A stretch of 64,000 nucleotides of DNA from Benincasa hispida (taxonomy: Eukaryota; Streptophyta; Magnoliopsida; Cucurbitales; Cucurbitaceae). The stretch lies in contig NC_052352.1 in the NCBI RefSeq assembly GCF_009727055.1, forward strand, positions 25,889,557 to 25,953,556, written 5' to 3'. The notes under the pieces are model-generated. The model saw nothing but the letters and a program-made list of their open reading frames with translations. It did not search any database and had not been told where the DNA came from. Position numbers and translations under genes: made by a program. This document shows, one piece after another, positions 12,005 to 22,958 of the stretch; position 1 is the stretch's first letter; each line of letters starts with the position of its first letter.

Positions 12005-13317
12005 TTATTGTCTCTCGAAAGTTGGAACAATCAGGATTTTAAATGATAAAGTCTCATCTATCTTAAAGGAAAACACATGGAATTCTTCAAACATTACTAG
12101 CCTTTACAAAAACATTCTTTTTGATAAAATTGTGTCACTAACGCGTCTCATCACAGGGTTTTAATGCATAGAAGATACATTGGTTTGTGTTGTTCCTATC
12201 AAATCATCACTTACAAGTATGAGTATCTGAATGTCGGCGTCTGAAAAGCAACTGAAATGGTAGGCGGCTGACTAGGACATGGAAATGAATGTTTTCATAT
12301 CACATGTTGCTGAGGGAAAACGCCTATAAATAGAAGACTTGCAACCGAAAAAGCAGCATAGCATAGATAGAGAATCTTAGAGCTTAGATTATAGTAGTTT
12401 TTCTAATATAAGAAGAACACGGGAGGAAAAGAACCATTGCCATTGTTAATCAAGGAGAATTGAAGAGAACCAAGCTCGATAGAGAACTTTTCTTCATTTC
12501 CTTAACAAGTCGGTTGTATACACATTAAGATCAAGCCAAAGAGGAAAAAAATCGAACTTTACGGCTTGACTCTTTTATTTTTACTTTATTTCCATTCATT
12601 ATACCATGCGATTAAGTGTTGTTATTGTAAAGACAATTTCTTTCTTTATAAAATCATGTATTTGATCCATCACATTTGCCTCTACTTACAATCTACTGTG
12701 TTAAATGCATTTGTGACTTTGTGCTTGCTAAAATTCTAAAGCTTTGATCATTTTGATCATCTAGTTGAAATTACCTCAGTTGAAACCATTTGAAAGAATA
12801 TGATAGCCAGAAACGCATTAAGTTTAAAGGCACGGTAGCTTTAGAGAAAAAAATACTCATGTTTCACTACTTTCTGTAACCAACGCATGCACCTTAGAGA
12901 TAGGAACATGTGGCATTTGCATTGAGAAATGTTGAATGATTAGATAAACAGGAACCCAACGCTTTGACATACATTTGATTGTAAACATGCATCTTTCATC
13001 TTCATTCCTACCCACACACTTTCGTGTTCATCTTACTTGGATCAATGCATTTACCTATCACTTAGCACCATTCTTTCATTGAACCCTATATTTCAGTTGA
13101 GCTCATGTTTCTTCTTGTACGCATGCAGTTAAAATAGTGTAGATAACTTTTCTAGCATTTATTTAGAACCCTTTATATCTATTGCAACGCAAGGCCTGCG
13201 TTAATCTAATCTAAATCCCTGTGTTCGTCCCTGGACTTACCAGGAACCTGAATTAGATTTATACTTGGATCTAGCACAGAAAAGCTTGTACGCATTAGCG
13301 AAAGAGTGTGACGCATC
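12005..13317 (+). mobile_element. Gypsy-type LTR (plus orientation), with TATA box
   Basis: The stretch has the layout of a long LTR: a TATA box (TATAAATA, 12325-12332) followed by an AGAAGACTTGCAACC start region, and a long AT-rich R/U5. The end is GCGAAAGAGTGTGACGCATCA at about 13297-13317, with the phrase TCCCTGTGTTCGTCCCTGG about 100 bp before it, common near the end of such LTRs. No internal domains are attached on either side. The left limit is simply where the minus-strand gypsy LTR ends, so the true start may differ. Confidence 0.5.
12325..12332 (+). promoter_or_regulatory. TATA box of the LTR promoter
   Basis: TATAAATA within CGCCTATAAATAGAAGAC. Its position inside the LTR-like region, followed by a GC-poor leader, fits an LTR Pol II promoter. 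Activity cannot be judged from sequence. Confidence 0.55.
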
Positions 13318-13429
13318 ATCCAATCTTCTCACCTACAGAAGTCATTTACCATTCATCTTCATTTATATCAATCTCGTCTTTTATCTCCATTTATAATGCA
13401 CTCCTAGCACACATTACGAAACCACGAAC

Positions 13430-15210
13430 AAGTATATTCCTTAGTTTATTATATTGTGTACTTTACTTTGTTTTATGCTTTGTATTGTACACCCCATTAG
13501 CTTTAGGACAAGTGGGAGGTTGTTGGGTTGGTGCCCTAAATCTTGCGGGTTTTGTAGTTTGTAAATTTACATACACGAATTATTTATTTAATAAAATAAG
13601 ACGCTATTTTATTAGACATTTAGTTTTCATTTACGCAGTCCAATAAACTAATATCTAAGATTATTTTATATGTAACTTAAACATGTATGTGATTAACATA
13701 CATGTGGATCATGTTTAAGCAATAACCTAAATGGTCTGTAGTATAGGGATAAGATTATGTACCTTATCTTAGTGGCACTACGAATACGACCCACTTTGTA
13801 ATTGTTATAATAGTTGTAAAGCGTTACAATCGATGTGATCCAAATCGTTCATGTGGAGACATGTGAGTGGAAATATCCTATACAAATAGTTCGTATAAGA
13901 CCAAACCGCCAGATACGCCTACTTAATAAGCTTATCATTTTGGGGATTTGTCCGAGTAGGGAGTTGGGAACACAACTACACAAGATGGAATTCATTCCTT
14001 CTCGTCTTTAGGATACCAGATGAATTGCTCATTTAATAGCTAATTCTGGGACTTAAAACCATGAGGTTTCACCCTCTCACTGGTTCGGGAGAGATTAGTT
14101 CATAGCTGGACTATAAACTATTTGTTCATTAGAGAGATTGGTGGTACTTAAGGAGTTAGATGTAACTATAGGGGTAAAACGGCAATTTAGTCCAACTGTA
14201 GTTACGGGCGACTCGTGAAGGGTCAACTTACTGTTGATTGGTTATATCCATGGAACATAAATATATCTACAATGTGAATAGTGCAGCAGTAGGTCTTTAG
14301 TGGAGTGATCTGCAATTAATGAATGTTGATTAATTGAATTAAAGAGTTTCCGTAACATTGAAGCTTTTAATATATAGGTTCATAAGGTCCCCTTTCCATT
14401 AAGGGCAAAACAAGAATCAATTATTTTTTCCTTTAATTTGAATTGTTCAAATTAAATAAGAAAATTAATTATATAAGATACAATTAATATAATATATATA
14501 AATACATTATATATAAAGTTAATTTTGAATTAGATTCAAGATTATACTATATAATATGTGAGAGATAAATATTTGAATAAGATTCAAATATTAATTATAT
14601 GAATAAAATTCATATAATACTATAGGTTATAATTAATGTGAATGAGATTCATATTAAAACTATAGGTTATGTGAGAGAATGTGTTATGTATATGATTCAA
14701 ATGAGATTAAATATGTGATATTTAATTTTTTTTAATTAGTTAATATTATATATATTGAATTTTATATTATTATTATTATTATTATTATTAAATAACTCCC
14801 ATCGGGAGTTATTTGTGAAATGGTGGAAGAGAGTTGTAACTCCCTCTCCAACCACTTCATGTGGGGGTAATTATGTTCCAAGAGAAATATACACAGAAAG
14901 AAAAATTGTTTTTCTCAGCAATCTTTCTTCCTTCCAAGATCTCTTTCTCACAAAAATACACTATCCCTTCCAAATAAAGGAGACCACCCTTCCTTGATCT
15001 CTTGTTCATAGAATAGTGAGGACTCTAAGTGATGGTGTTCTTCGACGGGTTTACTGTTCATGAAAGGTCTTGTTGTTCATGTAGAGAAGATCCCCCATTC
15101 TTTGTCAAAGGTAATTTTCTCAATTCTTTGAAAGCATGCTTGACCTTTACTATTTTGTCTTAATTCTGTAAAATTTTGTATTGCAATTCAAAGATAAAGA
15201 GCGATAAAAC
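13430..15210 (+). mobile_element. Ty1-copia 3' end: polypurine tract plus LTR
   Basis: A polypurine tract (TTAGGACAAGTGGGAGG, about 13501-13517) precedes an LTR starting TGTTGGGTTGGTGCCC at 13519. The LTR shares phrases with those at 6090 and 18977, such as the GGTACTTAAGGAGTTAGATG block at about 14151. An ATT/TAT microsatellite lies at about 14765-14790. The right end near 15210 is only approximate because I see no clear target-site duplication. Internal pol sequence is missing on the left. An open frame at 14755-14997 is LTR sequence, not a gene. Confidence 0.65.
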
Positions 15211-15429
15211 GCTTCTAAAAGATATGTCCCTAATTGGTTAGATAGTCAAAGTTTTACGTTATATTACATCGTTCACAATAAGTAATTTGTCATAAACATA
15301 AAACATGAAAAATATCCACTTATCAACTAATAATTCTCTTGTTCATACAAGATCATTAATATCTTTTCAAAGTCATAGGTTATGATAACTCTTATTAAAC
15401 CTTATATTCAAATATCTCTAATTGTCTAA

Positions 15430-15705
15430 TTCATTTCTCAAAGTGCCAAATTGCCTATAAATAGTGGCATTTGGTGGGCTTTGGAAGACACACACATTGG
15501 TCAAATTCCATGAAAATTGGAGAAAGTAGAGAATTTAGAGAAATTTCTTATTTTATGTTTTGTTAATTTATTTTTTTTATTTATATATTATGTTTAATTT
15601 ATTTTAATATTTATTTATTTTACTATTTTATTTTATTTTATTTATTTTAAATATTATATTTTATTGGTATCCGTGTTCTCATTGTGCTCCTTAAGTTCAC
15701 AACAT
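15430..15705 (+). mobile_element. 5' LTR of second copia element (partial)
   Basis: This matches the 3' LTR at about 22430-22650: GCCAAATTGCCTATAAA, then a GGAAGACACACA block, ATTGGAGAAA, and the end AAGTTCACAACA. A TATA box (TATAAATA, 15456-15463) lies at the same place in both, with TATAAACA in the right copy. It is followed by TGTTATCAACACAAGC, which resembles the tRNA-Met primer-binding site of copia elements. The part left of 15430 does not match the right LTR, so this copy looks truncated or strongly diverged. Confidence 0.75.
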
Positions 15706-18700
15706 GTTATCAACACAAGCTTATTTCATTTCCCTCGCTGAAGGTAGGTCCTAATGGTATGTCGGTTTTCTCTCTCTTCATTATAATCAATAAATTAAAT
15801 GTTATTCTACATATTTTGATATATATTCAATTTCTAATATAAATATAACATTTTGTAATAGTGTTACTATGCAAATATTACAAAATTAGAATTTGTAGCA
15901 TTTGACATTAAAAGTAATAATTAGTTGTCATTAGTACTTAATGCTAAAATACACCTAGATGTCATAAACATGTGATCATCAAAAAATAGTTTTTCTTCTT
16001 AAAGCTCATCGTCAATGGATGTAGTTGAGGCTCCAAAATTTTAAATCAATATGTTAGAGAAGACATAGATCTACATTTTGGATATGCTCCTACAATAGCA
16101 ATATCGAGAGAAAGGCGTAAACAGTATTCTGAACTAATTTCATGTATTCTCGTGGCCGAACAAAATAATGAGTTATTGACGAAAAATCAAGAATCTCGAC
16201 CAACTGAAACAACACCATTCCCTAAAGTGAATGTTGTGAATATTAATAATTGTGGCCAAGGTCGTGGTCGCGGTCGAAGTCAGGAAAAGCTCCACAAAAT
16301 AAGTGTAGAAAATAAATGCATCCGATGTGGAATGATTGGGCATTAGTCACACCTGTCGTACATCAAAATATTTAGTTGATCTCTATCAAGCTTCCCTAAA
16401 AGAAAAAGAGAAAAATGTGGAAAAAAATTTTGCATACCAGGATAATGACATATTTGACCCATCCTATATGATAAATTTGGATGTGACGGGCTTATTTGAA
16501 TCTCCTGAAGAGAAAATCAGCAAAATTGATGGAACATTAAGTATTTCCTTTGACTTTGAAAATGTCTATATTTAATGTTTTTTTAAATTCATCTTCATAT
16601 TTTTTTCTTCTTTTAGTAGACATTACCTTTGTATATTCCAAATGTTGTTTTTCTTATTATAATTATTTTCTTTTAATGAAGAAAACTGGACCATTTTCAT
16701 ATGTTGGGTGACTAAAAATTGAGTAAAGAATATCCATGTCTGGCAGACAATGCAACTACACATATAATACTTACTAGTAGAAAATATTTTTTCAAACTGA
16801 TAATGCTGGAAGCAAAAGTCAATATGATATCAGGTTATGCAAACTTGATTGAAGGCTTTGGAAAACCAAATATTATTTTGCCTAGAGGAACAAAATTTAC
16901 AATTAACAATGCATTGTTCTCTAGTCAATCAAAGAGACATCTACTTAGTTTTAAAGATAAACGTTACAGTGGTTATCATATTGAGACTGATAGAAAGAAT
17001 AATATGGTGTATCTTTATATAATATTTACTGTCTCATATAAAAAACATATACTGGAAGAGTTGTCTGCTTTATCTTCTGAAATATTTTATACTCATATAC
17101 GAGTAATTGAAACATATGCAACAGTGAACCTGAAGTTCATGAATCCAATCATATTTACAAATTGGCATGACAAATTAGGTCATTCAGGGTCTATAATGAT
17201 GAAAAGAATTATTAAGAATTCAAATGGGCATCGATTGAAGAGCCAGAAGATTCTTCAATCTAATGAATTATCATGTGATGCTTGCTCTTAAGGAAAATTG
17301 ATAATTAGACCATCACTAGCTAAAGTGGGGACTTAATCATTTAAATTTTTAGAATGAATTCATGGTGATATATGTAGACCTATTAACCTCCCAAGTGAAC
17401 CATTTAGATATTTTATGATATTAATAGACACATCTAGCAGATGGTCACATGTTTGCTTAATATCAAGTCAAAATCTTGCATTTGCAAGATTACTTGCTTA
17501 AATAATTAAGTTAAGAGCACAATTTCCTGATTATACAATTAAGACTATTCGTATTGATAATGCTAGTGAATTTTACATATCAAGCTTTTGATAATTATTG
17601 TATGTCAATTAGGACAAGTATTGAATATCCTGTAGCTCATGTTTATATACAAAATGGTTTAGTAGAATCATTCATAAAACGTTAGCAGTTAATTGCTAGA
17701 CCATTGCTTATGAGAGCTAAGCTTCCTACATCTGTATGGGAATATACTATTACATGCAGCGCCACTTGTACGCATTAGGCCAGTATCGTATCATAAGTAC
17801 TCGCCATTACAATTAGCTTATGGCCATGAGCAAAATATTTCCCATCTAAAAACTTTTGGATGTGCAGTATATGTTCTAATTGTTCCACCACAATGTACTA
17901 AAACGGGTCCTCAAAAGAGGTTAGAAGTATATATTGGATATGATTCCCCATAAATTATCAAATATCTTGAACTCTTAACGGGTGATGTATTTACTGCTCG
18001 ATTTGCTGATTGTCATTTCAATGAGACAAATTTTCCAACATTGGAAGGGAGGAATTAAGAAGTTGGGAAAATAAATTACATGGAATGCATCGTTATTGTC
18101 TCATTTATATCCCCGTACAGATCAATGTGAATTTGAAGTTCAGAAGATAATTCATTGTAAAATATAGTAAATAAGTTACCAGATGCATTTATTGCAAAGA
18201 AAGTAACTAAGTCACATATACCAGCTGCAAATGTTCCATCAAAAATTGATATCCCAACACAACAAGTTATCATTAATAAGTCTGAAACATGCCAAAAGTG
18301 TAGTAGACTAGTGGGTTCCAAAAATAAAAAAATCTTCGAAAAAGAAAAATAATAAATAGTCAAGAAAACTTGGTTAAAGATATCCATGAATAATCCTTGA
18401 CATGACCGGTGAGGAAGATGAAATACCTAAAGATAATAATGAGATTTTAATAAACTATGTCATGACAGGAAAAAGATGGAACCGAACTAATATAGTTATT
18501 GCCAACATTTTTGCATATAATGTTACTCTTGTTATTGTATCTGGAAGTGAGGATCCTGAACCAAAATCTGTTGAAGAATGTCGACATAGAAAAGAATGGC
18601 TCCAGTGGAAAGAAGCAATCGAGGCAGAATTAAACTCACTTTCAAAACGTCAGGTTTTTGGACCAGTAGATCGAACATCAGAAGATGTCAAACCTGTGGG

Positions 18701-21700
18701 ATACAAATTGGTATTTGTGAGGAAAAGAAATGAAAATAATGTGGCCACGAGATATAAAGCAAGACTAGTTGTACAAGGTTTTTTTATAAAGACTTGGTAT
18801 TGATTATGAGGAGACATATTCTCGTTGGTGAATGCAATTACATTAAGATATTTAATTGATCTGCCTGTGTATGAAAGTCTGGACATACATCTTATGGATG
18901 TAGTCACAACATATTTATATGGATCTCTTGATAATGATATTTATATATGAATCCCAGAAGGATTTAAGGTACCAGATGTTGGGTTTTATGTCCTAAAACT
19001 TGTGGTTTGTAAATGATAACTTATTTGGTAAATTAATAAAGTTGTTATTGAATTTTGATTCAATAAAATTGTTATTGAATTATGAATTGCTTATTTCATT
19101 TTAGAAATAAATCCAATAAACTACGAACTTTATGTGGAGACATAAGAGTGGATAAAGTTCGAGTAAATAGTCAAAATGGTCTATAGTATATGAATAAGGT
19201 TGGGTACCTTATTCTGATAACACCATTGGATGTGGCCCGCTTTCTAGTTGTTACAATCATTGTAAAGTGCTACAAACGAAGTGATCCTAATTCGTTTATG
19301 TAGAGACATAAGGAATTGGAGTGTCTTGTGCAATGAGTTTGTATGAGATCGGACCAAGAAATAAGTCACTCTTACTTTATAACGTTGTTTATTGTTTAAG
19401 ACTGACTATTTCAAAGCGATGACTTAGGTAACTTAACCTTAATCCTGAGCTAACTATGAACTTCTGTTTATTTGGGATTATCCTTAGATTTGCATGGGTG
19501 AGGGTTGGCTCAACAGCTCCAGTTCAATAAGCTCCCATTTTAAAGGTGAGACCGAGTAGATAGCTGGGAACATAGGGTGCAAGATGGAATTCTCTCCTAC
19601 CCGCTTTTAAGGATAGCAGAGAGGTTGTTTCCTTAAGTGCTGACTCTGGGTCTTTAACAAGGGGTCCCACCCTCTCATTGTCCCCAGAGGGATTCGGTTT
19701 GATGAGTAGATCTCAAACCAATTGTTCATTAGAGGATTAGTGGAACTTAAGGAACAAAAAGTATTCTTGGGGTAAAACAGCTATTGACCCAACCATTATT
19801 ACGAACAATCTATGAAGGGTTAACTTACTAATCATGTTTACATCGAGTGGACACAATATATCTACAGTAAGATGAGTGCAACTAGGGCTTTAGTGGAATG
19901 ACCCGGTAGTTAACGAATGGGATTAATTCGGTTTAAAAAGTTTAGCCAATTAATCTCAGATCGTTGGAGCCCATGATTTGTAGGTCCATTAGGTCCCCTA
20001 CTAGCTCACAAATGGAATAAACTTTAGAATAACGTGATGAGTTAATTTGAAACGTTTAAATAAGAATAAAGGGAATTATTAATTATATGCGATATAATTA
20101 TTCGCTTAATTATTGAATTAAACGAAATTGGAGAATTAATTGATATTTAATTCGATTTAAATATCAAGTTACATGAATAAATATTTGTGGTTGTGGAATT
20201 GACATGTAATTAATTTAATATTTGATATTTAATTAATAGAATTTATTAAATTATTTAATTAATTGAAGTGAATTTTGTGAAAATTCAAATATTAGAAAAT
20301 CAATTTTGTTTAATTTAATTTTTGGAAAATTAAATTAAATTTAGATTTTTATTAAAAATCCATTTAACTAGTTTTAAATTAATTGATTTTTGAAATTAAA
20401 TATTAATATGATTAAAATTTAATTTAATTAACAAAAAATTGGAAAAACCTAATGTTAGTGGGTTTTTCCAATTCATGTCATCAAATTTCACTTAAATCCT
20501 CCAAATAGGAGGGATCTACATGATATGCAATTTGATTGCATGAGTAGACTGAATAAAATTTGAAGTTTTGATTTGGAAAGATCATCATGCAATTCTGAAT
20601 TCTGAAGAAAGAAAAAAACTGATGAAGAAAGGGTTCTTCATCTTCATAGTAGAAAACCAGTGAAGTTCTCCTCTCAATTCCCTCAATCTCAACTCATCTT
20701 GAGTCTCACAACTCAATCTAAGATTCCTAGAGGATAGTTGGAAAGTCCTTGTGGTGGTTCACAATCAGAAGAGAAGAAGATTGCAACTGATTTCGTGGAT
20801 TGAAGAGAGTCTTCACAGACATTTCTGAAACCCTCTTTTCATTTGTTGAACATGCTTAATTTGAAGCTAAAATTGATGAATTAGAATGCTTAATGATTCT
20901 GTTTTCTTCCGCTACACGCTTTTTGAAACTAATACCAGAAATATATAAATCAAATTCACAAGAATTGTATTCAATAAAGTTACATAAATTGCTATATGGA
21001 TTGAAACAATCAGGACGAATGTGGTACAATCGTCTGAGTGGATATTTATTGAAAAAATGATATCAAAACAATCCAATATGTCCACATGTTTTTATTAAAA
21101 AAAATCACAATCGGGATTTGCTATTATAACTGTATATGCTGATTTAAATATAATTGAAACTTCTGAAAAGCTTTCAAAGGTAATAGAATATCTTAAGAAA
21201 GAATTTAAGATGAAAGATCTCAGAAGAACAAAATTTTACTTTGGCTTACAAATTCAGTATTTAGCAGATAAGAATTTGTTCATCAGTTAACTAATACAAA
21301 AAAGGTTTTGAAAATGTTCTATATGGACAAAGCACATTCATTTAATATTCCAATTGAAGTTCGTTTACTAGACGTGAAGAAAGATATATTTCGACCTCGA
21401 GATGATAATGAAGAACTTCTTGGTCCTGAAGTACCCATATCTTAATGCAATTTGTGCATTTATGTATTTTACTAATAATACAAGACCATGTATTTGCATT
21501 TTCAGTAAATTTATTTGCAAGATATAGTTCTTCTTCAATAAAAAGACATTGGAACGGAATTAAGTATATGCTTCATTATCTCCAAGGAATGATTGACATG
21601 GGTTTGTTTTATTTAAATAAATCAAATTTTGATCTGATTGGTTATGCAGATTCTGGATATTTATCTGATACACACAAAGCTAGATCTCAAACTGGTTGTC

Positions 21701-22290
21701 TATTCACATGTGAAAAAAATGCTATATCATGACGATCAGTGAAATAGTCAATAACGGCTACTTCGTCAAATTATGTTGAAATTTTTTCAATTCACGAGAC
21801 TAGTCGAGAACGTGTATAGCTAAGATCAATGACTCAGCACATTCGTGGAACATGTGGTTTGTATTCTAGTAAAAATCTTCCAATAATATTATACGAAGAT
21901 AATACAACATGCATATCTCAAATCAAAGGAGGATATATTAAAGAAGTTAGAACAAAACATATTTCACCAAAGCTTTTCTACACTCATGATCTTGAAGAAA
22001 ATTGTGACATCACTGTACAACAAATTTGTACGAAAGATAACCTGACAAATTTATTTACAAAGGCATTACTTATCACAATTTTTAAAAATTGGTGCATAAC
22101 ATTGGAATTCGACAACTCAAAAATCTCAAGTGATGTTTCCATGAGAAGAAGTAAATATATTTTCTAAGAGTATAAATTATATGAAATATGTACTATTTTC
22201 CCTTCACTAAGATTTTTTTCCCATTATGTACCTAATAAGGTTTTAACGAGACATATTTCATATATATAATGAGCATCTAAGGAGGGTATT
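15706..22290 (+). pseudogene. Second Ty1-copia element, decayed gag-pol split by a solo LTR
   Basis: Plus-strand remnants appear in copia order. Gag ends in an RGRGRG-rich stretch and a zinc knuckle C-IR-C-GMIG-H-stop-SHT-C (about 16265-16355). The protease region has DNATTH where DSATTH is usual (about 16746). Next come the GAG-pre-integrase region with NWHDKLGHSG (about 17158-17190), integrase with stops (about 17345-18050), the RT start with WKEAIEAEL and ARLVVQGF (18402-18780), and RT resuming with LYGLKQSGRMWYNRL (about 20990-21040). RNase H has GYADSGYLSDTHKARSQTG (about 21640-21700) and YEDNTTCI (about 21890). Several stops and shifts make it non-functional. A 1957-bp LTR sits inside RT at 18977-20933. 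The codon context resembles the Retrofit/Ale type, a tentative placement. Confidence 0.85.
18977..20933 (+). mobile_element. Solo LTR inserted in copia RT, with target-site duplication
   Basis: It starts TGTTGGGTTTTATGTCC and is the same broad LTR type as those at 6090 and 13519. The host bases ACCAGA occur directly before it (18971-18976) and directly after it (20934-20939). A 5-bp duplication CCAGA is the usual copia size, and the extra match can be chance. No internal element sequence is present. The RT reading frame is continuous if the LTR and one duplicated copy are disregarded, which confirms the boundaries. The right terminus reads ATA rather than the expected CA, probably by mutation. 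Confidence 0.85.
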
Positions 22291-22650
22291 ATAAATATTA
22301 TGATAGTAGATACCCATAAGATGCTCATGTTTAGTGTCTATTAACTTCGTGTCATGCCCTCATTTTCCAAAGAGTCGTCCATATGTCTCAACATTACACA
22401 TCATTAGTTCTATGTAATCCACCTCTTATTTGCCAAATTGCCTATAAACAATGACATTTAATTGGTTTTGGAAGACACACATTGGACAAATTCTATGAAA
22501 ATTGGAGAAAACGGAGAATTTAGAGAAATTTCTTATTTTATATTTTGCTAATTTATTTTATTTTGTTTATTTATATATTATGTTTAATTTATTTTAATAT
22601 TATATTATATTAGTATCCATATTCTCATTGCGCTCCTCAAGTTCACAACA
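22291..22650 (+). mobile_element. 3' LTR of second copia element
   Basis: It is preceded by a polypurine stretch (CTAAGGAGGG, 22278-22287) and starts about TATTATAAATATTATG. It ends GTTCACAACA, like the left copy at 15705. A TATA-like TATAAACA is at 22443-22450. Shortly after it (about 22680-22745, next to the unresolved base at 22679) a second partial copy of the LTR tail occurs: TTAATTTATTTTAATATTAT, then CTCCTCAAG. The tail is therefore duplicated or a second insertion is present. Confidence 0.75.
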
Positions 22651-22745
22651 AAAATAGATTTTTCTAAGCCCATACAATNGTTTAATTTATTTTAATATTA
22701 TATTATATTAGTATCTAAATTTTCGTTGTACTCCTCAAGATCATA

Positions 22746-22958
22746 ACCAGCAAAACGCACTTAACTTCCCGCCCTCTCTAGAAGTCAGTTTTTGAAAATT
22801 AGCCGCAATGACACATCAAATTTACAAAATCACCCCTAAAAACTCAAGGCGTAGAATTAACGAACAAAAGAAAGAAGAAAATGAAACAGAAGTAAATAAA
22901 TGATGAATGACTCAGAAGCTTCCGACTGGTCGAGCTGAGGGAGGAGGAGGATAAAGCT
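22746..22958 (+). promoter_or_regulatory. Short promoter and leader region of the PNSB3-like gene
   Basis: Only about 210 bp separate the copia LTR-derived sequence (ending about 22745) from the start codon. The part next to the ATG is purine-rich (GAGGGAGGAGGAGG, 22939-22952). No clear TATA box was found. The core promoter may therefore lie in or against retrotransposon DNA. Confidence 0.35.

Noticed and set aside
1..22650. An intact, autonomous retrotransposon
   Set aside because: Every pol region has stops, shifts or missing domains, and no pair of full-length LTRs surrounds a complete internal region.
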